Shown: piece by piece, positions 29,369 through 36,864 of the stretch | Numbering within the stretch: the stretch's first letter is position 1 | How the letters are laid out: every line of letters begins with the position of its first letter | Program-made: the position numbers and the translations under genes | The notes under the pieces: generated by a model | What the model was told of the DNA's origin: nothing | The model's input: only the letters and a program-made list of their open reading frames with translations | Databases searched by the model: none | From: Ligaoa zhengdingensis | GTDB lineage: Bacteria; Bacillota; Clostridia; Oscillospirales; Ruminococcaceae | NCBI RefSeq assembly: GCF_014384885.1 | Contig: NZ_JACRST010000018.1 | Location: 1-47,526, forward strand | Direction: 5' to 3' | Length of the DNA: 47,526 nt

Positions 29369-30058
29369 ATGAACGATTTAACCAGCAATCCCTGGGTTTC
29401 CCCCATGCAGCAGAGCTGCCCCAACTGCCAGCCGCCTGTCTCCACGCGGGCGTTTGCATCCGATACCGTGAGCGGCAACAACCCTTTTTTGTGGTGGCAG
29501 CAGGGGATCGATACTAATGCCGACACGGCTGCCCGCACCGCAGGCGCCGCAGGTGTGCCCAACCAGCAGATGATCTCGGCCGGAATGAACCCCAATCAGC
29601 TGGGGCGAAGCACCGCTTTGACCTCTCCCGCCTTGACCAGCCAGCAGCCGCTGCCCGGCGGCCTTCCGCCCACAGAGAGCACATCCAATATCGCCGATCT
29701 GGGGCTTTCCGCGCCGAGCGCCGCCTCCGCGCAGGCCGGCGGCCAGGAAAATCCCATCACCCTCGCCCAATTGACAGCCGGCGGCCAGCCCGAACTGCCG
29801 GGCCTCACCGCCATCAGCTTGGGCAACCAACCCACCGCCATCAACCTGGAGAGCTTGCAGTATCTCAACGGTTTCCTGCTCACCCAACTCGGCCGCAGTT
29901 GCACCGTCACCTTCCTGATCGGAACCAGCACCATGGATGTCCGCTCGGGTACCCTGGTCGGAGTGGGCGCCAACTACATCCTGCTCAACGAGTTCGAGAC
30001 CAACGACATCGTCGCCTGCGATTTTTACAGCATCAAATTCATCAAATTTTATTACTGA
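29369..30058 (+). CDS. gerQ: GerQ-like spore coat protein with long low-complexity N-terminus
   Basis: A 229-aa protein. The C-terminal 75 residues (about 155-229) fit the GerQ/YwdL domain: ESLQYLNGFLLTQLGRSCTV, then RSGTLVGVGANYILLNEFET and CDFYSIKFIKFYY. The N-terminal 150 residues are Ala/Ser/Gln/Pro/Gly-rich and probably disordered, beginning with CPNCQPP and an NPFLWWQQG stretch. GerQ in Bacillus is a transglutaminase-crosslinked coat protein that keeps CwlJ in place; many Gln and some Asn residues here would suit cross-linking, which is inference. AAAGGAG is 8 bases before the ATG. Adjacent to a CwlJ-type gene, as in Bacillus. Confidence 0.75.
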   Translation: MNDLTSNPWVSPMQQSCPNCQPPVSTRAFASDTVSGNNPFLWWQQGIDTNADTAARTAGAAGVPNQQMISAGMNPNQLGRSTALTSPALTSQQPLPGGLPPTESTSNIADLGLSAPSAASAQAGGQENPITLAQLTAGGQPELPGLTAISLGNQPTAINLESLQYLNGFLLTQLGRSCTVTFLIGTSTMDVRSGTLVGVGANYILLNEFETNDIVACDFYSIKFIKFYY

Positions 30059-30073
30059 TCTGCCGCGCAGCAA

Positions 30074-30117
30074 AAAGAGGGCGCGCATGGATGTGGGATT
30101 CCATGCGCGCCCTTTTG
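30074..30117. terminator. Bidirectional terminator
   Basis: AGGGCGCGCATGGA (30078-30091) pairs perfectly with TCCATGCGCGCCCT (30100-30113); TTTT on the plus strand and a run of T from AAAAA on the minus. It separates the convergent gerQ-like and acyl-CoA synthetase genes. Confidence 0.9.
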
Positions 30118-30130
30118 TCGGGGTGCTGTG

Positions 30131-31810
30131 TTACGGCTGAGCCCCATCCGCGTCGGCGCGGCGGATCTGGGCCCGCTTGATTTTACCGCCCAATGTCTTG
30201 GGCAGTTCGTCTACAAACTCGATGATGCGGGGATACTTGTAGGGCGCGGTGGTGTGCTTCACATGGTTTTGCAGTTCCTTAATCAGCTCGGGGCTGGGGG
30301 TGTAGCCCTTGGCGAGCACCACTGTGGCCTTGACCACCTGGCCGCGGATGGGGTCGGGCGCGCCGGTGATTGCGCATTCCACCACAGCGGGGTGCTCGAT
30401 GAGGGCACTTTCCACCTCAAAGGGGCCGATACGGTAGCCCGAGCACTTGATCACGTCGTCGTTGCGGCCAACAAACCAGTAGTAGCCCTCGCTGTCCCGC
30501 CAGGCCACGTCGTGCAGGTTGTAGCACTTGCCGCCCAGCGCCTCGCGGGTCTGCTCCTCGTTGTGGTAGTAGCCGTGGAACAGGCCGACGGGGATTTCTT
30601 TATCGACGCCGAAGATACAGATTTCGCCCTCCTCGCCGTCCTCGCACTCCTGGCCGTCCGTGTTGATCAGGCGGATGTCATAGATCGGGGAGGGTTTGCC
30701 CATCGAACCGGGTTTGGGCTCGAACCACGGGAAATTGGCGAGCAGCACGGTGGATTCGCTCTGGCCGAAGCCCTCGGTCATCTTGACGCCGGTGAGATCC
30801 AGCCATTTGCGCCAGATCTCGGGGTTGAGCGGTTCACCCGCGTTGCAGCAGGTCTCAATCGACGAGAGGTCGAATTTTGAGACATCCTCCTGCAACATAA
30901 AGCGAAACATGGTGGGTGGCGCGCAGAAGGTGGTCACCCGGTAGTGCTCCAGCTTTTCCAGCAGCTTCAGCGGCACGAACTTATCCATGTCGTAAGCGAA
31001 GATCACCGCGCCGCAGCACCACTGGCCGTAAATTTTGCCCCAGCCGAACTTGGCCCAGCCCGAGTCGGAGACGCTCATATGCAGCTTGTTTTCCTGCACC
31101 CGCTGCCAGTATTTGGCGGTGACAATGTGCCCGAGCGGATGGGTGAAGGTGTGCTGCACCATCTTGGGGTGGCTGGTGGTGCCGGAGGTGAAGTAGATGA
31201 GCATGATGTCGCTGTTGTCGGTGGCGTCCTCACCGGTGGGGCGGGGGAACGCCTCCGGATATTTGGCGATCTCCTCATCGAAGTTGAGCCAGCCCTCGCG
31301 GTGGCCGTCGCCCGCCAGCACCAGGGTGCGCAGCGAGGGGGCCTCCTTTTGCGCGCCCTCCACCTGCTCCACCACATAATCGTCGTCCACACACACCATC
31401 ATGGCGATCTGCGCGGCGTTGGCGCGGTAGGCGAGGTCGTTTTTGGAGAGCTGCAGCGAGCCGGGGATGAGGGTCGCGCCCAGCTTGTGCAGGCCCACCG
31501 CGGCGACCCAGTACTCCCAGCGGCGGCGCAGGATCAGCATGACCACCGAGCCCTTGCGCACCCCATTGGCCTTAAAAAAGTTGGCCGCGCGGTTGGAGAG
31601 GCGGCTGATCTCGTCAAAGGTGAAGATGCGCTCGCCGCCATGGTCGTCGCACCAAACCAGCGCCTTTTTGGCCTTGTCCTCGGTCGCCCAGGCATCCACA
31701 ATGTCGAACCCGAAATTGAAGTGCTCGGGGATGTTCACGGTGTAGTTTTGTTTAAAATCCTCGTAGGAGCTGAACTCCTGGCGGGGCAGAAAACGGTCTA
31801 ACACAGACAT
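30131..31810 (-). CDS. AMP-forming acyl-CoA synthetase
   Basis: A 559-aa ANL-superfamily ligase. The P-loop-like TSGTTSHPK lies at residues 208-216, TEGFGQSE marks the adenine site, the hinge region is WFVGRNDDVIKCSGYRIGPFEVE, and the catalytic lysine is Lys543 in LGGKIKR. It activates a carboxylic acid to acyl-AMP and then acyl-CoA. It resembles medium-chain/benzoate-type and AcsM-like ligases more than acetyl-CoA synthetase; the substrate is not predictable. AGGAGTG is 7 bases before ATG 31810. It lies 41 bases after an XRE-cupin regulator and is thus in a unit led by a T-box RNA. The stop is 17 bases from the bidirectional terminator. Confidence 0.93.
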   Translation of the reverse strand: MSVLDRFLPRQEFSSYEDFKQNYTVNIPEHFNFGFDIVDAWATEDKAKKALVWCDDHGGERIFTFDEISRLSNRAANFFKANGVRKGSVVMLILRRRWEYWVAAVGLHKLGATLIPGSLQLSKNDLAYRANAAQIAMMVCVDDDYVVEQVEGAQKEAPSLRTLVLAGDGHREGWLNFDEEIAKYPEAFPRPTGEDATDNSDIMLIYFTSGTTSHPKMVQHTFTHPLGHIVTAKYWQRVQENKLHMSVSDSGWAKFGWGKIYGQWCCGAVIFAYDMDKFVPLKLLEKLEHYRVTTFCAPPTMFRFMLQEDVSKFDLSSIETCCNAGEPLNPEIWRKWLDLTGVKMTEGFGQSESTVLLANFPWFEPKPGSMGKPSPIYDIRLINTDGQECEDGEEGEICIFGVDKEIPVGLFHGYYHNEEQTREALGGKCYNLHDVAWRDSEGYYWFVGRNDDVIKCSGYRIGPFEVESALIEHPAVVECAITGAPDPIRGQVVKATVVLAKGYTPSPELIKELQNHVKHTTAPYKYPRIIEFVDELPKTLGGKIKRAQIRRADADGAQP

Positions 31811-31851
31811 TTGATATCACTCCTGCAATAAATGTTGGTTCGCCCCGCGGA

Positions 31852-32403
31852 TTATTCTGCGATGACGGTGAGAAACACGGCCGGCTGGTCGCCCACACAG
31901 GACTGGCCGTGCGGATGGGTGGGGTTGAAGTAGATGGTATCGCCGGTGTGGAGGATGATCTCCTTCTGGTCGAAGGTGACCTTGATGGTGCCCTCCAGCA
32001 CCATGTTGAACTCCTGTCCGCTGTGGGTGATGAGGTCCGCCACTGCGTCCGACGGGTCCAGGGTGACCAGCAGCGGCTGCATCACCTTGTGGCCGTAGCG
32101 GTAGGCGAGATCCTTGAAGCGGTAACCGGGGCAGCGGTTGGTGTCGCGCCCCTCGCCCTTGCGCACCACATGGTAGGTGTCCAGCTTGCCCGATTCGCCC
32201 GTGAGCAGCTCGTTAAAATCCACCCCGAATTTGTTGGCGATCTGGAAGATGATGTTGATGGGGATGTTGAGCCCCTCGGTTTCGTAGCTCCTGTAGAGCA
32301 TGGCGTCGATGCCGAGCTCCTCGGCGAGCTGTTCTGCGGTGTAGCCGCATACCTCGCGCAGTTCCCGAATCCGGTCGGTGAGCTCCCTGATTTGCTGTTC
32401 CAT
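31852..32403 (-). CDS. XRE-cupin regulator
   Basis: A 183-aa protein. Residues 1-65 are a helix-turn-helix domain (IRELREVCGYTAEQLAEELGIDAMLYRSYETEGLNIPINIIFQIANKFGVDFNELL) and about 105-183 a cupin (HSGQEFNMVLEGTIKVTFDQKEIILHTGDTIYFNPTHPHGQ). This combination is typical of regulators that sense small organic molecules and control the adjacent metabolic gene; PuuR and similar proteins share it. Its neighbour is an acyl-CoA synthetase, so it may sense an acid or acyl-CoA. It is the first gene after the T-box leader. AAAGGATGCG precedes ATG 32403. Confidence 0.93.
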   Translation of the reverse strand: MEQQIRELTDRIRELREVCGYTAEQLAEELGIDAMLYRSYETEGLNIPINIIFQIANKFGVDFNELLTGESGKLDTYHVVRKGEGRDTNRCPGYRFKDLAYRYGHKVMQPLLVTLDPSDAVADLITHSGQEFNMVLEGTIKVTFDQKEIILHTGDTIYFNPTHPHGQSCVGDQPAVFLTVIAE

Positions 32404-32439
32404 AAGACACGCATCCTTTCTCGGTATTGTGTTGATTTT

Positions 32440-32741
32440 TTAGAAATAAAATAAAAAGCCCGCCCCAAGCATTTCGCTTAGGGCGGACTGAAACGTCCGT
32501 GGTACCACCTAACTTCGGAGGAAGTTCCTCCGCACTCTGCGGGTACGGGAGCCACGCTCCGATACCGCTTTCCCTGTAACGGGGGAAATCGCCGTTGAAG
32601 CCTACTGGGAATTTCCGTTCGGTTCAAAGCTCCGAGGCTACTTCTCTGTTTCCTTCCCGGGAACTTACACCAGCCGTTCCCTCTCTGCGCGTCGGGTGAA
32701 CAGATACTCCTCCTCATCGTCGCTTCTGCTGTGTTCGATTT
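32440..32741 (-). ncRNA. T-box riboswitch leader, probable valine (GUA) specifier
   Basis: On the minus strand the T-box core AGGTGGTACCACGG lies at 32511-32498. Before it is a stem I with K-turn (CGAUGA facing GGA), the AGUA/GAA S-turn, a conserved AGAGAGGGAACGGCUGGUGUAAG-type apical part (positions about 32690-32660), and after it a terminator (32488 to 32450) with U-rich tail. In the specifier loop the three bases before the purine and CCUC helix are GTA (32641-32639), a valine codon. T-boxes bind uncharged tRNA and then let transcription continue. Here the first gene downstream is the XRE-cupin regulator, not a synthetase or amino-acid gene, which is unusual. Confidence 0.9.
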
Positions 32742-32748
32742 GTTGTTA

Positions 32749-32777
32749 ATCTTAGCAGATGTGCGCGGCATTGTCAA
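32749..32777 (-). promoter_or_regulatory. Promoter of the T-box transcript
   Basis: TTGACA (32777-32772), 17 bases, TAAGAT (32754-32749) on the minus strand. The start point predicted near 32741 gives a leader of about 340 bases. Confidence 0.8.
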
Positions 32778-32848
32778 GCGGGGGCACAAAATTTTTCCAG
32801 CCGGCATATCCTGAGAGTGAGCCACTCTATCGGAAAGGAACGCGTGCC

Positions 32849-33373
32849 ATGAGATATGAACTGCGCGAATTTAATTATGACCGGGATAAAGCGGTGGCCT
32901 ACGCCCATCAGTGGGCCTATTTCCGCAACCCCAATTACTATAACTTCCAGGACATCGGCGGGGACTGCACCAACTTCGCCTCCCAGTGTATCTTTGCCGG
33001 TGCGGGAATTATGAATTATACCCCCACCTTCGGTTGGTATTACATCAGCGTCAGCGACCGCGCCCCCGCCTGGACAGGGGTACAATACCTATACAACTTT
33101 CTCACCACCAACGAGGGGGTCGGTCCCTACGGGCGGGAGGTCCCCATCGAACAGGCGCAGCCCGGCGACGTGGTGCAGCTCGCGCTCACCCGCGCGGAGT
33201 ATCAGCACACGCCGGTTATCGTATCGGTCGGCGGGGAGATCCCCACGCTGGACAACATCCATATCGCAGCGCACACCAACGACTGCGACTGCCGCCCGCT
33301 CTCCAGCTACAACTTTCGCAGCATCCGCTTCATCCACATCGAAGGAGTGCGTTATATGCAGGGGGTCGAATAG
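32849..33373 (+). CDS. Amidase-domain (PF12671) protein
   Basis: A 174-aa protein of the putative amidase family PF12671: YDRDKAVAYAHQWAYFRNPNYYNF, GGDCTNFASQCIFAGAG with the likely nucleophile Cys in DCTNF (about residue 42), GVQYLYNFL, and the His-containing HTPVIVS and HTNDCDCRPLSSY near the end. No signal peptide is visible; homologs occur in spore-formers and are thought to act on peptidoglycan or peptides. GGAAAGGAA is 9 bases before the ATG; the longer upstream frame lacks a ribosome site. A terminator follows, so it is a single unit. Confidence 0.85.
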   Translation: MRYELREFNYDRDKAVAYAHQWAYFRNPNYYNFQDIGGDCTNFASQCIFAGAGIMNYTPTFGWYYISVSDRAPAWTGVQYLYNFLTTNEGVGPYGREVPIEQAQPGDVVQLALTRAEYQHTPVIVSVGGEIPTLDNIHIAAHTNDCDCRPLSSYNFRSIRFIHIEGVRYMQGVE

Positions 33374-33385
33374 CCCTCTGGCGTT

Positions 33386-33420
33386 CACCGGCGGGCAGGC
33401 TGTGCCCGCCGGCGATTTTC
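33386..33420 (+). terminator. Terminator of the amidase gene
   Basis: CGGCGGGCA (33389-33397) pairs with TGCCCGCCG (33403-33411), extended by further pairs, followed by ATTTTC. Confidence 0.85.
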
Positions 33421-33421
33421 G

Positions 33422-33450
33422 TTGTCGAGCGCCGTCTATGGTGTTATAAT
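33422..33450 (+). promoter_or_regulatory. Promoter of the FetAB-lipase operon
   Basis: TTGTCG (33422-33427), 17 bases, TATAAT (33445-33450), 34 bases before the ATG of the ABC ATPase. Confidence 0.8.
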
Positions 33451-33483
33451 GCAATAGGAAAATGTGGAAAGGAAACGAATGGT

Positions 33484-34122
33484 ATGTTTCACATCACAGG
33501 GCTCAAATATAAGAAAATCTTGGACATCCCCCGGCTGACCATCGACCGGCCGGTCACCTGCATTGTGGGCGCGTCGGGCAGCGGCAAGACCACCCTGCTG
33601 CGCCTGCTCAACCGCCTCAGCGCGCCCGACGAGGGAAAGATTGAATACAACGGCGAGGATATCGCCGCGATGGACCCGGTGAAGCTGCGCCGCCGGGTGG
33701 TGATGCTGGGGCAGACGCCGGTGATCTATCCGGGCGACATCCGGGACAACCTGCAGATCGGCCTGGAGCTCTCCCAGCGGCTGCCCGCGCCGGAGAGCGC
33801 GCTGCGCGAAAGCCTGCGGAGCGTCGGGCTGGATAAGAACCTGGACGAGGGCTGCGGCGCCCTCTCGGGCGGGGAGAAGCAGCGCCTGTGCCTGGCGCGG
33901 GTGCTGCTGATGGACGCGGAGACCTACCTGTTGGACGAGCCCTCCTCGGCGCTCGACCGGGAGACCGAACGGTTTTTGGTGGACCACCTGGCCGAATTCG
34001 TGCGCGAGCGGGACCGCCAGCTCATCATGGTCACCCACTCGGAAGCGGTGGCCGGGCGATACCCCGGTTCCACCATCCGCATCGAGGCCGGAAGGACGGA
34101 GGGTTACCGCGATGAACAATGA
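33484..34122 (+). CDS. fetA: ABC transporter ATPase, FetA/YbbL-like
   Basis: A 212-aa ATPase: Walker A GASGSGKTT (about 29-37), Q-loop LGQTPVI, signature LSGGEKQRL, Walker B LLDEPSSALD and the H-loop MVTHS. Its short length and the partner permease of the UPF0014 family match FetA (YbbL), which in E. coli exports iron and protects against oxidative stress. The substrate here is inferred from that pairing only. GGAAAGG is 8-9 bases before the ATG. The gene overlaps fetB by 11 bases. Confidence 0.85.
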   Translation: MFHITGLKYKKILDIPRLTIDRPVTCIVGASGSGKTTLLRLLNRLSAPDEGKIEYNGEDIAAMDPVKLRRRVVMLGQTPVIYPGDIRDNLQIGLELSQRLPAPESALRESLRSVGLDKNLDEGCGALSGGEKQRLCLARVLLMDAETYLLDEPSSALDRETERFLVDHLAEFVRERDRQLIMVTHSEAVAGRYPGSTIRIEAGRTEGYRDEQ

Positions 34123-34894
34123 CGCGATCATGAATCTTTCCATTTTACAGCTCGCCATCGCCTATGTGTTTGTGCTGGTGCTGCTGGTCATCTTTCAGGC
34201 GCGCGGCATCCGGCGGGAGAAGCAGATCCTCATCGCCACCACCCGCATGACGGTGCAGCTCACCGCTATGGGGTATGTGCTGATGTACGTCTTCCAGCAT
34301 CCGAGCTGGTGGCTGACCCTGCTGGTGCTCACGGTGATGGTCGGCTTCGCCGTCCACAACGCCCTGCGCCGGGTCAAAACGCCCATGTCCGGACCGCTGC
34401 GCCGGCTGGTGGGCGTCTCGATGGTGTTCGGCTACACCGTGGTGGCGGGGGTGTTCCTGCTGCTGGTGCTGCGGGTGCGCCCGTGGTTCAACCCGCAGTA
34501 TGTCATTCCAATTTCGGGGATGATCGTGGGCAACTCGATGACCGGTATCTCGCTGGGGGCCAACCGGCTGTGCAGCGCGATGGAGGACAACCGCGCGGTG
34601 GTGGAAAATTCGCTGATGCTGGGGGCCACCCCGGCGCGCGCGGCGCGCGACATCGTCAACGACGCGTTCGACAGCGCGATCCTGCCCACCATGAACAACA
34701 TGCTCACCATGGGCATCGTCTCGCTGCCGGGCATGATGACCGGGCAGATTTTGTCCGGCACCTTTCCGCTCACCGCGATCAAATATCAAATCGGCATCAT
34801 GCTGGCGATCCTGGGAAGCACGGCGCTGGCCGTGGTGCTGTTTGTCACCCAGGGTTACAGGACCTTTTTCACCAAGGATGGGAGGTTGCGCTGA
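34112..34894 (+). CDS. fetB: ABC transporter permease, FetB/YbbM (UPF0014)-like
   Basis: A 260-aa protein with about seven membrane helices and the UPF0014 hallmarks: GIRREKQILIATTRMTVQLTAMGYVL, VIPISGMIVGNSMTGISLGANRL, and SLPGMMTGQILSG near the end. It begins inside the ATPase gene (11-base overlap), so the two are coupled. The family forms an iron exporter with FetA in E. coli. The TGA is 2 bases before the lipase ATG. Confidence 0.9.
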   Translation: MNNDAIMNLSILQLAIAYVFVLVLLVIFQARGIRREKQILIATTRMTVQLTAMGYVLMYVFQHPSWWLTLLVLTVMVGFAVHNALRRVKTPMSGPLRRLVGVSMVFGYTVVAGVFLLLVLRVRPWFNPQYVIPISGMIVGNSMTGISLGANRLCSAMEDNRAVVENSLMLGATPARAARDIVNDAFDSAILPTMNNMLTMGIVSLPGMMTGQILSGTFPLTAIKYQIGIMLAILGSTALAVVLFVTQGYRTFFTKDGRLR

Positions 34895-34896
34895 AG

Positions 34897-36342
34897 ATGT
34901 CCTGGATCATTCTGGTTTGGCTGGCGATTGTGGGGACCGGCGCGTTGATCGTGCTGGATTTCTGCGGCAAGCTGCCGCTCACCCGCTTTTGGTTCCAGTG
35001 GATCTATCTGGCTGTGGCGCCGCACGCGGTGATGTGCTGTTATCTGGCGTATCCGGCCCTGCAGCGGCACGGTTCAGGCCGGACCGCTGCGGTGCTGCTG
35101 CTGGCGTCCTTCTGCCTGCTTGTGGTCTATGTGGGGTTCCGCCTCCACTTCGCGCCGTGGATCAGGCGCAAGAGCGACACCTTCCGCCTGCGTGCGATGC
35201 TGCGCGGCCGGGCGCTCATCCTGCTCGGAATTTACGCGCTGCTGGTGCAGATTCCCTTGTGCATCGCCGAGTGCATTCTGCTGCCGCGCCGGGGGACGCC
35301 CCCGTACATACTAGCGGCCGACGTGGCCCTCGCCGCGCTGGCGGTGGTTCTCCTGTTGGCCAACGGCGTGCTGCGCATCCTCTTCACCTCGCGCCGCCTC
35401 AGCGTCTGGCGGCGGGTGCTCATCCTGCTCACCATCTGGGTTCCGCTGATCAATCTGACGGTGCTGCTCTACTGCTGCCGGGTGGTGCTGGACGAATACG
35501 ATCACGAGTGCTACAAGGTGGTCAACCGCAGCGCGCGGGTGGATTCCGACCTCTGTAGGACCCGTTACCCGCTGGTGCTTGTGCACGGCGTGGGTTTCCG
35601 CGACCTCAAATACTTTAACTACTGGGGGCGCATCCCCAAGGAGCTCATCCGCAACGGCGCGACCGTCTATTATGGCCACCAGGAGGCGTGGGGCACCATC
35701 GAGGCCAATGCCGCGGAGATGAAGGAGAATATTTTGGAGATTCTGCGCGAGACCGGCTGCGAGAAGGTCAACATCATCGCCCATTCCAAGGGGGGACTGG
35801 ATTCCCGCTACCTGATCAGCGCGCTGGGGATGGGAGATCGGGTGGCCTCCCTCACCACTATGTCCACCCCGCACCGCGGTTCCCTCGTGATCGATAAGCT
35901 GTTGCGCCTGCCCGACGGCTTTTTCCGCTGGTTGGCCAAGGGGGTCAACGCCTATTTCCGCAGGTTGGGCGACCACGACCCCGACTTTTACCACGCGGTG
36001 CGCCAGTTTTCCACCCCGTTTGCAGCCGGGTTCAACCGGTCGGTTCCCGACCGGCCGGAGGTGTTCTATCAGAGTTACACCTCGGTGATGGGTGGCCTGT
36101 TCAGCGATTCGCTGCTCTGTTTCCCCTACAGCGTCGTCAAGGCGGTGGAGGGGGAGAACGACGGCCTGGTGAGCATCGAGTCGGCCAAATGGGGGGAATT
36201 TCGGGGTGTGTTCCACAACCGGTGCCGCCGCGGCATCTCGCACGGGGACATCATCGACCTCAAGCGGGAGGATTACCGCGGGTTCGACGTGGTGGAAACC
36301 TATGTACAAATCGTCTCCGATCTCAAAAAGCGGGGCTTTTAA
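34897..36342 (+). CDS. Membrane-anchored alpha/beta-hydrolase (lipase-like), 481 aa
   Basis: The N-terminal 200 residues hold about six membrane helices (for example IILVWLAIVGTGALIVLDF, AAVLLLASFCLLVVYVGF, VLILLTIWVPLINLTVLLYC). From about residue 220 a lipase fold follows: oxyanion region PLVLVHGVGFRDL, nucleophile Ser near 297 in IIAHSKGGLDSRY (A-H-S-K-G instead of G-x-S-x-G), STPHRGS, and the acid/His candidates NDGLVS (about 421) and ISHGD (about 447). It looks like a triacylglycerol lipase of the PF01674/PF00561 group fixed in the membrane. It is the third gene of the FetAB operon, starting 2 bases after fetB. Function in this context unknown. Confidence 0.85.
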   Translation: MSWIILVWLAIVGTGALIVLDFCGKLPLTRFWFQWIYLAVAPHAVMCCYLAYPALQRHGSGRTAAVLLLASFCLLVVYVGFRLHFAPWIRRKSDTFRLRAMLRGRALILLGIYALLVQIPLCIAECILLPRRGTPPYILAADVALAALAVVLLLANGVLRILFTSRRLSVWRRVLILLTIWVPLINLTVLLYCCRVVLDEYDHECYKVVNRSARVDSDLCRTRYPLVLVHGVGFRDLKYFNYWGRIPKELIRNGATVYYGHQEAWGTIEANAAEMKENILEILRETGCEKVNIIAHSKGGLDSRYLISALGMGDRVASLTTMSTPHRGSLVIDKLLRLPDGFFRWLAKGVNAYFRRLGDHDPDFYHAVRQFSTPFAAGFNRSVPDRPEVFYQSYTSVMGGLFSDSLLCFPYSVVKAVEGENDGLVSIESAKWGEFRGVFHNRCRRGISHGDIIDLKREDYRGFDVVETYVQIVSDLKKRGF

Positions 36343-36369
36343 AATTTTATCAGAGGGATGAGGTATGAC

Positions 36370-36849
36370 ATGAAGACAAAAGTAGAAGAATATTTTGAGA
36401 GGGAACACCTGCCCTACAAGGTGCTGTATATGGATCAGAGCACCGCGACCGTGCCGCTTGCAGCCGCCGCGCTGGGGGTCGAGCCCGACCGCATCGCCAA
36501 GTCTCTCACCTTTCGGCTGAAGGGGCGCGACATCATGATTTTGGCCTGCGGCACCGCGCGCATCGACAACCGCAAGTTTAAGGATGCGTTCGGCTGTAAA
36601 GCCAAGATGATGACCCCGGAGGAGGCGCTTGCGCTCACCGGCTACGCGGTGGGCGGCGTCTGCCCGTTCGACCTGCCGGGGAACATCGCGGTTTATCTCG
36701 ACGAATCGCTGCGGCGGTTCGAGACGGTCTTTCCCGCGGCGGGCGCGAGCAACGCCTGTGTGGAGATGGCGCCCGGGGAGATCGCCGGGCTCACCGGCGC
36801 GCAATGGATCGATGTGGCCAAGGCGGAGGAACCCGAAAAACAGGAGTAA
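36370..36849 (+). CDS. YbaK/EbsC-family aminoacyl-tRNA deacylase
   Basis: A 159-aa protein of the YbaK superfamily that hydrolyses mischarged aminoacyl-tRNA. Recognisable are TVPLAAAALGVEPDRIAKSLTF, the LACGTARIDNRKFKDAFG segment (K residues around the active site) and the closing YAVGGVCPFDLPGNIAVYLDESLRRFETVFPAAGASNACVEMAPGEIA. Residue choice places it nearer the 'YbaK/ProX-like, unspecified' group than bacterial Cys-tRNAPro deacylase. ATG 36370 is preferred (GAGGT 5 bases upstream) to ATG 36358. It is 27 bases from the lipase stop and may be in the same transcript. Confidence 0.88.
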   Translation: MKTKVEEYFEREHLPYKVLYMDQSTATVPLAAAALGVEPDRIAKSLTFRLKGRDIMILACGTARIDNRKFKDAFGCKAKMMTPEEALALTGYAVGGVCPFDLPGNIAVYLDESLRRFETVFPAAGASNACVEMAPGEIAGLTGAQWIDVAKAEEPEKQE

Positions 36850-36864
36850 ATGGAGTGTTGATGC

